Of a DNA stretch of 39,929 nt, positions 16,966 to 25,466 are shown piece by piece (within the stretch, counting starts at the first letter, position 1; each line of letters opens with the position of its first letter). The notes beneath the pieces were generated by a model. That model saw only the letters and a list, made by a program, of their open reading frames with translations, was not told the origin of the DNA and did not search any database. Both the position numbers and the translations under genes were made by a program. The stretch is from Candidatus Sulfotelmatobacter sp. GTDB lineage: Bacteria; Acidobacteriota; Terriglobia; Terriglobales; Acidobacteriaceae. Location: contig JASHOT010000235.1 in assembly GCA_030040965.1 (NCBI GenBank), forward strand, positions 1 to 39,929, in the 5' to 3' direction.

Positions 16966-17234
16966 GCCCAATGCGCTGGTACTACCTGTTGGAGAGTTCC
17001 TCGGAAGTGCGAACTTGAGGGTCCCCCAACTGTTTTGACTTCAGTGTACAATAGGTCAACCACTTCCTCTGCAGGGTTCCTCCCATGCTGTTGCAGTTTT
17101 CCCTTATTTCCGCCTTGGAGCAAGTCCCACTGGAGGTGTCTGATGTCCGCCCAAGCAGCCAATCTTCTTCGGTCCCTGTCGAACGCCGCATGGTCCGCCG
17201 CTAGAAATATCAATTCAATCTTGCCGGCTGGCAA
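16966..17234 (-). pseudogene. Possible DUF499 ATPase C-terminal scrap (tentative)
   Basis: The frame that runs into the ArdC fragment begins KIELIFLAADHAAFDRDRRR, LAAWADI, then QGGNKGKLQQH. This resembles the C-terminal region of DUF499 proteins, where a strand with FLAAD is followed by LAW-S/D-I and a Lys/Gln-rich helix. The match is short and altered. DUF499 ATPases occur with DUF1156 methylases and SNF2-like helicases in predicted defence loci, so together with the SNF2 fragment this could be debris of one system. Low to moderate confidence. Confidence 0.38.
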
Positions 17235-19002
17235 CTTGCCTCAGCCATCTTGGGCCCCCGCCCCGCTTCCGAAGAGTTCGGAGAGGGCTCCCATGACGAT
17301 GGGTGTTCCAAGGAGAACGCTATCTCTCTGTCCCGAATGCAATCGTGAGGGAGTCGAGGCCGTGACAAGAGGCGAATCGAGTGTGGACGATGTCAGGGAA
17401 CGGCCCGGAATTATCGCGGCAGAGATTATTGAGGAAGCAGGGCGCATCCTCATGCGCAAGGCCTGCGAGAAGCATGGGCCGTTCGAAGATGTGCTTTCGA
17501 ACCATCCTGCTTTTTTCCGGCGAATGGAGAGCCTCGGCTTTGGCCAGGACTTCAAGTGCGCCGGGGACGAAGCGGTTCACAATCACGGCGTGAACAGCAT
17601 CAGGACAGGTCGCGGCACATATTTAATCGTTGACCTCACCAACCGCTGCAACATGTTCTGTTCGCCCTGCTACATGGACGCCAACGGCGCCGGCTACGTC
17701 CATGAATTGGACATGCAGGATGTAACGGCTTTGTTTGAAAGGGCGAGATCCTTCAAGCCTCAGCGAGAGATCAACGTGTTGTTCTCCGGTGGGGAAGCAA
17801 CGTTATCGCCGATATTCCTGGACGCCGTGCAACACGCCAAAAGCGTCGGCTTCCACCGGCTCCATGTGGCGACCAACGGAATTCGCTTCGCTCAAGAGGG
17901 AGATTTTGCCGACCGGGCGCGGGCTGTCGGACTTCACGGGGTTTACCTGCAGTTCGACGGGATCACTGAAGAGAAGAACAGTCACCGCGGAATCGGCAAC
18001 TACATGGAGCTGAAGCTCCGTGCGCTCGACAATATCGCTGCTGCCGGCATGAAGACCACACTCCAGGTGACCGTGGTGAACGGGCTGAATAATGATGGGA
18101 TTGGCGACATCATCCGATTCGTTGCAGATCACATCGAGAAGATCCACGGAGTCATCTTGCAACCGGTGATGTTCTGCGGCCGAGATGAAGACATTTCCGC
18201 GGACGAGCGCTACGCGAAGCGGTATCCGGTTTCACAAATCGCATACGACTTGCAGGCTCAAACTTCGTTCGGATGGGAACCGATGCGTGACTGGTTCCCC
18301 GTCTCTGCCTATGGAGCTTTCGCCCAGTTGTGCGACATCCTCCACCCAAATGCTGAGCTGGGGAGTCTGTTCAACGACATACATCCCAACCACGGCATGT
18401 TCTCCCCGATTCTGATCAACGCCCAAACGAAGGAGATCGTGCCAGTTGCCAGGTTCTTTAACGTGGAGCAGTTCCTCAAAGACATCATCGAGATCGCCGA
18501 CTCTGGCAGGCGGCTGCCGATTAGCAAATCGATGGTCTCCCTATCCTTGGCACGGAACTTCGACCCTGATAATGCACCTTTAGGTTTTGGTACCAGGCAG
18601 CTCCGCGAATTGCTTCAGGACTGCGTCTATCGGGTGGCTGGCAGCGGGCCCGATTGGTCAGAGCGAGCCTATGCCTACGATGGCGTATGGAAGCTTGTGA
18701 TGGTCAGCCCCATGGCCTTCCAAGATGCCTACAACTACGACCTGTCGCTGATCTCCAACTCGAGCACTCCAGTGGCGACACAGGAAGGTGAAATCAACTT
18801 CTGTGCCTATAACGGGAGCCGCTGGCGGAGGATTGTGGAACTCCTCCACCAGACGGCGAGCTTGCCCGAATGGAATAGGTCGCATAGCCGGCACCCTATC
18901 TACGCCAAGGGTAAAGAGGTGGACCTGGGTTGCCGGCGGGTTCCACAAACAGACCTCGTTCAGACAGACCTCGTTCAGATAGATCATCAGCACACGGTTT
19001 GA
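17143..19002 (+). CDS. Radical SAM enzyme of the COG1964 / Tes-like group
   Basis: 619 residues from ATG 17143, which follows GGAGG by six bases. An N-terminal metal-binding module has LCPEC (Cys63, Cys66) and KACEKHGPFEDV (Cys108), as in COG1964 proteins. The radical SAM core begins DLTNRCNMFCSPCYMDANG with the CxxxCxxC cluster site at Cys169, 173 and 176. The SAM-binding SGGEATLSP, the strand HVATNGIRFAQ and YLQFDG follow. This order is shared with archaeal tetraether synthase (Tes), which joins lipid chains by C-C bonds, and with bacterial relatives implicated in membrane-spanning lipids. That substrate is inference from layout only. The C-terminus ends with a small duplication (QTDLVQTDLVQ). 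The gene overlaps decayed defence debris at its 5' side and an IS66 scrap follows, so it may be transferred. Confidence 0.8.
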   Translation: MSAQAANLLRSLSNAAWSAARNINSILPAGNLPQPSWAPAPLPKSSERAPMTMGVPRRTLSLCPECNREGVEAVTRGESSVDDVRERPGIIAAEIIEEAGRILMRKACEKHGPFEDVLSNHPAFFRRMESLGFGQDFKCAGDEAVHNHGVNSIRTGRGTYLIVDLTNRCNMFCSPCYMDANGAGYVHELDMQDVTALFERARSFKPQREINVLFSGGEATLSPIFLDAVQHAKSVGFHRLHVATNGIRFAQEGDFADRARAVGLHGVYLQFDGITEEKNSHRGIGNYMELKLRALDNIAAAGMKTTLQVTVVNGLNNDGIGDIIRFVADHIEKIHGVILQPVMFCGRDEDISADERYAKRYPVSQIAYDLQAQTSFGWEPMRDWFPVSAYGAFAQLCDILHPNAELGSLFNDIHPNHGMFSPILINAQTKEIVPVARFFNVEQFLKDIIEIADSGRRLPISKSMVSLSLARNFDPDNAPLGFGTRQLRELLQDCVYRVAGSGPDWSERAYAYDGVWKLVMVSPMAFQDAYNYDLSLISNSSTPVATQEGEINFCAYNGSRWRRIVELLHQTASLPEWNRSHSRHPIYAKGKEVDLGCRRVPQTDLVQTDLVQIDHQHTV

Positions 19003-19490
19003 GGCTCATGCCAGAGGTTCCAGGACGGCTTCCCGGTTTGAGGTAAGCGTCAGACGAAATTCATATTTGGATTGCGGATGCGACGTCCCGCGTGCACCGC
19101 ACTGATGAGGGTAGGGAGTTTTGCAGGGGTGCAAAAGCCACGTTAGGTCAAGTCGGGTAGCTCTGTTTCGACAATCGAAAGAATCGCGGCCAAGCGCGGG
19201 TTGCGCAACTAAAACAAAAGCTGCAGTTGGCTGAGCTGAAGGTGGCGAGTTTGGAAGAGCGGCTCCGGCAAACGCTCGGCCCATTCAATGGAAATACTCC
19301 AACCCTTCTCGCCGCCTACGTGGTAACGAATTCACTGCGACAGTCCACTAGCCGTAATCGCGTCCGCGATGTTCTCTGCCTGTCTGGTCAAATCGCTTAG
19401 TTCGGGCGTTGAGGCGAGGACACGCCTTCAGCGTTCAACTTTTTCGCGATGCGGACAAGACTGTAGTGAGGATCTCAGCGAAACAACTCT
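19003..19490. other. Intergenic stretch with transposase scrap
   Basis: Apart from the IS66-like fragment described separately there is no convincing gene. The stretch marks the passage from the mobile-rich left half to the more orderly right half; the first GTCATYCCGA repeat starts at its end. Confidence 0.4.
19170..19290 (+). mobile_element. IS66-type transposase N-terminal scrap
   Basis: Open frame reading RGQARVAQLKQKLQLAELKV then ASLEERLRQTLGPFNGN. The coiled-coil pattern QLK-xL-LAxLKxxxLEExLR is what I know from the N-terminal region of IS66 transposases, before the zinc-finger part. Here it passes into unrelated sequence and a stop at 19398. No start or catalytic region. Tentative. 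Confidence 0.35.
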
Positions 19491-19540
19491 GTCATCCCGA
19501 CCGAAGCGCAGCGAAGCGAGCGTAGTGGAGGGACATCGTG
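19491..19540. repeat. Dispersed GTCATYCCGA repeat, copy 1
   Basis: Begins GTCATCCCGACCGAAGCGCA and ends near AGTGGAGGGA. The same start and end words recur at 20778-20826, and shortened versions at several other intergenic sites in the right half of the window. It lies downstream of the PilZ membrane protein gene. Confidence 0.6.
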
Positions 19541-19592
19541 TCTACACAGGTACACAATGGCGTCGTCCCGAGCACATCCGCCCAAGGCGCGA

Positions 19593-20486
19593 TCAGCGGA
19601 ATCGCGCGCCCTCTTCCCCTTCTTCCACATCCGCCATCCGCGCCAGCCGCGCGCCCAGACTGCTCCCACCGCACAGTTTGAAAAATCCCCAATAGAAGCA
19701 GACCACAAAAGCACAAGCCCCGGCGAGCAAGGTAAACGGCCATCGCGGCAGCTCTCGCGTCACTACCAGAAAAACCAGCGCGAACAGCAGCAGCCCTGCC
19801 ACCACCACCAGAGAATTCACCGTCCACGCCAGGCTCGCGCCCGAGAGCGGCTGCGAAAGCCAATCATTCTCGACTTCAGATTCCGAAACTTCCGAATCCC
19901 TGTGCGGCGAAATCAAATCATAGTTCGGATCAGAAACGTTCGCATCAAGAGCGTCGTGATCAGAAGTGCCCGTCTCAGGATTTCGCTCCGCCCGCGTCGG
20001 CAGCTCGATCACTTTCACCGGAGCGGCCGAGACCATCAGACCATCATCTTCCGGCGCGACCAGTTCCCCGCTCCAGGACGACGAACCCCTCTTTCCCTCG
20101 CGCAGCCGCGACTCGACGAACATGGTCCGCTCACTTTCCGCGTGCGGCCCGGCACCTTCGAGAAGGTTGCCAAAAATCCATTCGTCGATCTGCCGGGCTG
20201 TCTTCGGCGCCAGATCCAGAAACCGAATGCCGCATTGCCCGGAAAACGTCGCCCACACGACTTCCCCGCGAGTTTCCACTCGCACCCGCGGAGAGCGCAG
20301 TTCGAAGCGAACCCGCAATTGCTGCTTCGGCCGCACCGCGGCCACAACCTGCACTCCCATGCCCTCGCGCGTCAGGTTACGGACGATGCCGCCGTTTCCC
20401 TGATCGAGCGTTACGTAGGTCAGCGTGCGCAGATCGTGCCGGTAGTGAGTTCGCTCTTGCTGCGCCGGAGAAACTCCTGCATCCAT
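19593..20486 (-). CDS. PilZ domain protein with C-terminal membrane helices
   Basis: 297 residues if started at ATG 20486. The longer frame to 20681 runs through a dispersed repeat and is rejected. A PilZ domain occupies about residues 10-105: RTHYRHD gives the RxxxR motif and NLTREGMGV the (D/N)xSxxG-like motif (here Thr for Ser) that bind cyclic di-GMP. A variable acidic region follows, then two strongly hydrophobic segments (SLVVVAGLLLFALVFLVV and FTLLAGACAFVVCFYWGFF). The protein is therefore likely a c-di-GMP receptor anchored in the inner membrane by its C-terminal hairpin. The target process is unknown. Its neighbour upstream is a lycopene-cyclase-like membrane protein, and the two are separated by repeats. 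Confidence 0.75.
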   Translation of the reverse strand: MDAGVSPAQQERTHYRHDLRTLTYVTLDQGNGGIVRNLTREGMGVQVVAAVRPKQQLRVRFELRSPRVRVETRGEVVWATFSGQCGIRFLDLAPKTARQIDEWIFGNLLEGAGPHAESERTMFVESRLREGKRGSSSWSGELVAPEDDGLMVSAAPVKVIELPTRAERNPETGTSDHDALDANVSDPNYDLISPHRDSEVSESEVENDWLSQPLSGASLAWTVNSLVVVAGLLLFALVFLVVTRELPRWPFTLLAGACAFVVCFYWGFFKLCGGSSLGARLARMADVEEGEEGARFR

Positions 20487-20603
20487 ACCTGCACCGAGAG
20501 GGGAACGCCTGGTGGAACGGGCCTGTTTCTGAAATCTTAATGCTTCGAATATTGGCGTCTTAGTAACTCGGCTGGTTCCGGGACCCTCGGGTAGCAGTTC
20601 TTT

Positions 20604-20826
20604 GTCATCCTGAGCGAGCGCCGCTTCTGCGCGAGTCGAAGGAAGCGCTGTGGAGAGAACATGTGTCTGCGCGCCGACCACACCTGCGTCATCCCGAAGT
20701 GCGGCGTTTTGGGTAGACCCTCGACTTCAGTCGGGGGCGGCGAAGCCGCCGCGCGAGGGATCTCCCTAGAACACTCTGTCATCCCGACCGAAGCGCAGCG
20801 CCAGCAAGCGCAGTGGAGGGACCCTG
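20604..20826. repeat. Cluster of dispersed GTCATYCCGA repeats, copies 2-4
   Basis: Three copies lie between the PilZ gene and the lycopene-cyclase-like gene. They start at 20604 (GTCATCCTGAGCGAGCGCCG), 20688 (GTCATCCCGAAGTGCGGCG, ending in GAGGGATCTCC near 20764) and 20778 (nearly identical to the copy at 19491). Such words are typical of repetitive extragenic elements; they could fold into hairpins. Confidence 0.6.
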
Positions 20827-20910
20827 TGTTCCCCCCCAGCCGGCGCGAGGAGGAGTCGATTGGGAATCTCGCGTGCATCAAAACTCAAACTCTCCCACCA
20901 CCGACACTGG

Positions 20911-21873
20911 CTAAGCTGGCGTCCCCAACAGCATCTCCCGCACGCTTCGTTCTGACGCCTGCACAATCTTCACCACTTCGAACACAATCACGGTCCCGTA
21001 GGTAACGGCAAGCCACACCGCTACTGCTTCGATCGGCAGATTCGACCACGCTCCGATGAACACGCCGGTCATCTCCGACGGCTGATAGTTCCACCAGCCG
21101 TACGGCAGCGCCAGCGTTGCCTCCCACAACATGCTGATCAGTAGGATGATGAACATGGTTAGACTTAGCGCGCGCCAGTTGATGAAACGTTCGCTCGCAG
21201 GAAAGAACCCCACCGACGGAGTCAGCCCGCCGGCAACCAGCACAATGAAGTATCCCGGCAAGCCCTCAGGAACGGACGAAAACCATTTCTTGTAGCCGAT
21301 CGCGAGAGCGATCAAGCCCACGCCCACCATCACCGACGCGGGATGAAACCGCAACAGTCGATCGAGCGCGCGCGATTCCGCGCGATAGTCTTCCACCGTA
21401 TAGGCGGCCAGCCAGTACTCGCTGAACCAGATGTAAAGCAGCAGAATCGTAATGAATCCGGTCAGGTAAAAGAAATACTCCTCGATCGGCACCCATTGCC
21501 CAAGCGCCGGAGCCACAATCTGCAGCGTAGCCCTGGCATCAGGAAAACGGAAAAACCTGTGGGCAAAGAAAAAATCGAGCGCGCAGCCCAGAGGAACAAG
21601 AATGAGGATCGTCCACCCAAAGGCGCGTCGCGGAATTTTGCGATCCTCGCTGGGGAGAAACCACAGCGCAATCGCGGCGCTCGGCACAAGAAATAACAGC
21701 AGGCTCCACGTATAACCGTGAGGCGACGGATTCTCCCCGACGCTGAGCGTTCCCGGAGACCGCACGGAATGCAGCGTCACCGCGGCGGGCACGATCAGCA
21801 TCGCCAGCATGCCAACCGTGATCCAGGCGGCCACGCCAGATTTCGCACTCCCATCCCTGCGCGGTCGATTCAT
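20911..21873 (-). CDS. Polytopic membrane protein with two lycopene-cyclase-like repeats
   Basis: 320 residues from ATG 21873, preceded by GGAGA; the ATG at 21888 sits against a dispersed repeat. About eight membrane helices. Two similar halves are visible. The first has LDFFFAHRFFRF followed by APALGQWVPIEEYFFYLTGF. The second has LWEATLALPYGWWNY followed by FIGAWSNLPIEAVAVWLAV. The patterns WD/WE...GWW and PIEE in a membrane helix are those of the small CrtYc/CrtYd-type lycopene cyclases, which occur as duplicated units. The second half has PIEA instead of PIEE, so one acidic residue is missing. The family assignment is tentative; no carotenoid gene lies nearby. Confidence 0.5.
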   Translation of the reverse strand: MNRPRRDGSAKSGVAAWITVGMLAMLIVPAAVTLHSVRSPGTLSVGENPSPHGYTWSLLLFLVPSAAIALWFLPSEDRKIPRRAFGWTILILVPLGCALDFFFAHRFFRFPDARATLQIVAPALGQWVPIEEYFFYLTGFITILLLYIWFSEYWLAAYTVEDYRAESRALDRLLRFHPASVMVGVGLIALAIGYKKWFSSVPEGLPGYFIVLVAGGLTPSVGFFPASERFINWRALSLTMFIILLISMLWEATLALPYGWWNYQPSEMTGVFIGAWSNLPIEAVAVWLAVTYGTVIVFEVVKIVQASERSVREMLLGTPA

Positions 21874-21890
21874 TTTCAAATTCTCCATGC

Positions 21891-22120
21891 GTCATCCCGA
21901 AGCGCGGCGCCTTCTTCCGCCAATCTGTCATTCCGGCGCGCGAGCCCAGCGAAGGATGCCTTTGCCGATGTCATTCCGAACCGGCGCGAAGCGGCGGTGA
22001 GGAACCCGCTTCAGGGCGCTGGATGCATCCCGACCGCAGCGCAGCGCCAGCCAGCGCAGCGACCTTCTGTACCACTTATTGTTCGCTCTGTCATGCTGAG
22101 CGAGGATTGAGCCCCGGCCT
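21891..22120. repeat. Cluster of GTCATYCCGA-type repeats between divergent genes
   Basis: At least four units beginning GTCATCCCGA, GTCATTCCGG, GTCATTCCGA and CATCCCGACCG lie in the region between the lycopene-cyclase-like gene (minus) and the amidase gene (plus), ending with GTCATGCTGAGCGAGGATTG. No gene is apparent within; the promoters of both neighbours must lie in or next to this array. Confidence 0.6.
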
Positions 22121-22347
22121 TGCCGGAACCCAACCGCAGTCGAAGCATCCCCTACCCTCTAACCCACTCCGTCGTCCCGAGCTGGCGGTAGCGCCAGGCA
22201 TTCTACTCCTGCACCAGCGAAATTCCTTGCCCCTCCTGCCACTGTTCAGAAATCCGAAAAGGGCCCAAGATAGGGGTTACCATCGGACATGCCCGAAGGG
22301 TCAACCACCAGTAATTGAAACCGGAGGCGAACCCCGATAAGTTAAAG

Positions 22348-25044
22348 ATGAGCCGCGTCTTAATGGCGACTACCAGCACAAATCCAGAAATTGAAGTGAC
22401 CTCCGACCGCGCATGGCCGCGCGATGCCGCGTCGCATTCCCCAGCGCAGAACGCAGGGCAGAGCACAGGGCAAAATTTAGATCAGCCGTTTTCCACCTCC
22501 GCCGGCTCCCCACGCGACGCCTTACAGGCCCTGCTGGCATTTTCCGCCTTGCACGAGCAAGTCCGGCGACGCCGCGCTCTCGCCTCCAAACATCGCGTCT
22601 TCGATCAGGGCTCCGCGGCCGCCGAATTTGAAGCCGCGGAGTTCTTCGTCCTCGATGAAGTTTTGCAGCTGGTCGCCGAACGCGCCGTCGCCATCACCGG
22701 AGCAGATGGCGTCGCTATCGCAGTCGCCGAAAACGACGAGATCGTCTTGCGAGCCGCCGCCGGCACCGTGCGGCCCGATCTCGGCGCCCGGATCGACCGC
22801 GATTCCGCCTTCTCCGGAGCCTGCTTCCGCAGCGCTCAAATCATCACCTGCGACGATACGGAAATCGATCCGCGCGTGAATCTGCAAGCCTGCCGCAAGC
22901 TCGGCGCGCGATCCATGACTGCCGTGCCACTCTGCGGGCGCCGCCGCGTCATCGGATTGCTCGAAGCATTCTCCGCCGAGCCCTTCGGATTCAACGACAG
23001 CGATACCGCCAGCCTCACACTCCTGGCCGAACTCGTTGTCGGCGCACTCAAGCCCGAAGACGAAGACCGCTTCGCCCACTCGGCGCAAGTCGCCACGAAA
23101 AAATTGCAAGCGGGAGCGACCGCCGCAACTCCAACGCACTCGACCCCTGCAGCGCCCGTCATAGCTCCTTCAGTTCTTCCGATTGCGACTCCAGTTAAGC
23201 CGGCCTCAACTTTGAGCGATGTGCCGCCGCTTGCAGTCGCCCCCGCGGCTCCAGTTGCGCCAATCGAAAAAATTCCCGCGACTGCCTCCCCGGCGGCCAC
23301 TCCCGTCGCTTCTTCGCCGGTCGTTGCCTCGACACCTGCCATTCCCTCGATCACGACTCAAAAAAGCGTAAGCGCCAAGCCTGATGCCATCCAGGCGCCG
23401 CCCGCTACGCCAACAACGAAAACGCAGCCCACAATCGCGCACACGCCTCCGAAACAAAAATCCAACGAGGCGCTGGTCGCGGCGGCCATCGGCACTCGTC
23501 TCATTGAAGCTCCCGCACCTGAACCGAAATCCGAGTCGATCTCTGCCCCATCCGCCGAAACTGCACCGCTGCTTACCTTCGGCCAAGCCACATCCAATGA
23601 GGAAAAACACCGTCCCTTCATGCTGGTGCTTCTCGTCTGCATTGTCGTGGCCACTGCGTTTGCCGGAGGAGTCTGGTGGAAGCTGAAGACGGCGCAACTC
23701 GGCAGCGCCATGGTGACGCAGCCAAAAATTGAAGCCGAAAAGAAAGACGAAAAACTCGCCGCGCCCCAAAAGGATCTTACGCAGGCTCCCGTCCCCGCAG
23801 CGCCCGACCTGAATTCCGCCACGCAACCCAATGACGAATCAGCCGACGAAGTCGCCGACGACAATTCTCCCGCCAGCGCTCAGGAGATGTCGAAGTTCCC
23901 GCGCGTTACCGGCATTCGTCACTGGTCGTCCGCCGATTCAAGCACAGTCGTGCTCGATCTCGAAGATCAGATCCAATACGAAGAACATCAGATTTCCAAA
24001 CCCGAGCGCTTCTACTACGATCTGCGCGATACCCAACTCGCCGCAGAGCTCGCGGGAAAATCGATCGAAGTTGGCGACGCATTCCTGAGCCGCATCCGCG
24101 TCGCCCAGCCCGTCACCGGCATCACGCGGCTCGTGCTGGAAACCAGGGCCGGCGCAACCCTGGCGCATCCCGGCGTGAGTCTCGAGCCCGACCCCTATCG
24201 GCTGGTGATTCGCCTGAGCAAGCCGGGTTCGGAACCGAAAACCGTGAACCTGTTCCCCAACGCTCCCGAAGCGGAGAAAAACAAGCTCGCCATCGTCGTT
24301 CCTCCGCCCACCAAAGAAGACCTCGCCCTGCGCGCGCGTCTGCCGAAAATGCGCATCGTCGTTGACGCCGGTCACGGGGGATGGGATCTCGGCACCGTCG
24401 GCAAGCGCGGACTGCTCGAAAAAGATCTCGTCCTCGAAATCGCGCAGCGCCTCGGCAAGCTCCTCGAATCACGCCTTGGCGCCGACGTGATCCTAACCCG
24501 CAACGACGACAACTACATTCCGCTCGATCAGCGCGCCGAGATCGCCAACCAGGCGCAGGCCGACCTGTTCATCTCCGTCCACGCCAACTACAGCGATCTG
24601 CCTTCCGCCCGTGGCGTCGAGACCTACTACACCAACTTCTTCTCCGCGCCGGGAGTCAAAGAAATCAGTGCGAAAGATTTTCCAAAAATGAGCGGCGTGA
24701 AAAGTACGGTCGCGCCCACCCTGACTGCCGGCGCGCTGCACGACAAGATCGAGCAGTCCCGCCGCCTCGCCGCCAGCGTGCAGCGATCGCTCTACGGAAT
24801 CTTGTCGGCGCAGAATCCCGGTCTTCGCGACCGCGGCATCAAAGAAGCCGGATTCGTCGTGCTCACCGAAAGCGCCATGCCCGGAATTCTCGCCGAAGTT
24901 TCCTTCGTCTCCAGTCCCACCGACGAGCAGAAGCTGCGCTCTGACGGCTACCGCGAAGAAATCGCCGAAGCGCTGTATCACGGCATCGCCCGCTACGCCG
25001 CCGCCAATTCAAAAGGCACCAAAGTCGCGAGCGCGACAAAATAA
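22348..25044 (+). CDS. GAF-TM-AMIN-amidase_3 fusion: N-acetylmuramoyl-L-alanine amidase with cytoplasmic GAF sensor
   Basis: About 898 residues; ATG at 22348 is chosen (TTG 22315 and ATG 22363 are also possible). Order: a GAF domain at about 80-245 with CDDTEIDPRVNLQACR; a Pro/Ala/Thr-rich linker to about 415; one transmembrane helix (FMLVLLVCIVVATAFAGGVW, near 422-443); a charged linker; an AMIN domain (515-630) that binds the cell wall; and an amidase_3 catalytic domain (667-886). The zinc and catalytic residues are all visible: His in DAGHGG, Glu in GLLEKDL, His in SVHANY and Glu in ILAEVSFVS. The enzyme would cut the amide bond between muramic acid and the peptide stem in the periplasm. 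Amidases of this class are usually exported by a signal peptide; here the cytoplasmic GAF is the novelty. Confidence 0.87.
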   Translation: MSRVLMATTSTNPEIEVTSDRAWPRDAASHSPAQNAGQSTGQNLDQPFSTSAGSPRDALQALLAFSALHEQVRRRRALASKHRVFDQGSAAAEFEAAEFFVLDEVLQLVAERAVAITGADGVAIAVAENDEIVLRAAAGTVRPDLGARIDRDSAFSGACFRSAQIITCDDTEIDPRVNLQACRKLGARSMTAVPLCGRRRVIGLLEAFSAEPFGFNDSDTASLTLLAELVVGALKPEDEDRFAHSAQVATKKLQAGATAATPTHSTPAAPVIAPSVLPIATPVKPASTLSDVPPLAVAPAAPVAPIEKIPATASPAATPVASSPVVASTPAIPSITTQKSVSAKPDAIQAPPATPTTKTQPTIAHTPPKQKSNEALVAAAIGTRLIEAPAPEPKSESISAPSAETAPLLTFGQATSNEEKHRPFMLVLLVCIVVATAFAGGVWWKLKTAQLGSAMVTQPKIEAEKKDEKLAAPQKDLTQAPVPAAPDLNSATQPNDESADEVADDNSPASAQEMSKFPRVTGIRHWSSADSSTVVLDLEDQIQYEEHQISKPERFYYDLRDTQLAAELAGKSIEVGDAFLSRIRVAQPVTGITRLVLETRAGATLAHPGVSLEPDPYRLVIRLSKPGSEPKTVNLFPNAPEAEKNKLAIVVPPPTKEDLALRARLPKMRIVVDAGHGGWDLGTVGKRGLLEKDLVLEIAQRLGKLLESRLGADVILTRNDDNYIPLDQRAEIANQAQADLFISVHANYSDLPSARGVETYYTNFFSAPGVKEISAKDFPKMSGVKSTVAPTLTAGALHDKIEQSRRLAASVQRSLYGILSAQNPGLRDRGIKEAGFVVLTESAMPGILAEVSFVSSPTDEQKLRSDGYREEIAEALYHGIARYAAANSKGTKVASATK

Positions 25045-25051
25045 CTTCCTG

Positions 25052-25465
25052 TCATTTGAACGGATTCACAATCCGCACGCCGTCGATTTCCCGCGCATTC
25101 TGCATGTCTTCCGAAAGCAGCACAGAACATCCGCCTTGCTTGGCAGAGCGGACAATCATCGCATCCCAGAAGCTGATTCCGTGAAGCCGATGCAGATCGA
25201 TCGCGGCGATAACATCGTTCGCTTCAGGGACGACTACGTCGAATCTCGAGAGCAGCTCGACCTTTCTCCGCGCATCGCGCGCATCTATTTGCAGCTTGCG
25301 CGTGGCCGTGACGAAATACTCCTGCAGCACTTGCATGGAAACCACCCCGGTCCGCGCACGACGATGTTCGTTGAAAAGTTCCACCGCGCGGCGTTGCTTG
25401 GCGGTGTCCTGCCGATCGTCCGCGTAAACGAGAACGTTTGTGTCGAGGAAGCTGCGAACCGGCAT
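25052..25465 (-). CDS. vapC: VapC-like PIN-domain toxin
   Basis: 137 residues. PIN ribonuclease motifs: FLDTNVLVYA (Asp8), the conserved Glu in SMQVLQEYFVTA, and acidic residues in ISFWDAMIVRSA and VLLSEDMQNA. These form the Mg-binding pocket that cuts RNA in VapC toxins. The gene starts one base after the stop of the antitoxin gene, so they form a single operon. The order antitoxin then toxin is standard. Confidence 0.88.
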   Translation of the reverse strand: MPVRSFLDTNVLVYADDRQDTAKQRRAVELFNEHRRARTGVVSMQVLQEYFVTATRKLQIDARDARRKVELLSRFDVVVPEANDVIAAIDLHRLHGISFWDAMIVRSAKQGGCSVLLSEDMQNAREIDGVRIVNPFK

Positions 25466-25466
25466 G

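Noticed and set aside
19557..20540. 327-residue plus-strand open frame opposite the PilZ gene
   Set aside because: Arg/His/Pro-rich composition with no domain; it is the antisense of a real PilZ gene.
20487..20681. Longer start for the PilZ membrane protein
   Set aside because: The added residues are the translation of a dispersed GTCATCC repeat (TRAEAALAQDDKE), not part of the domain.
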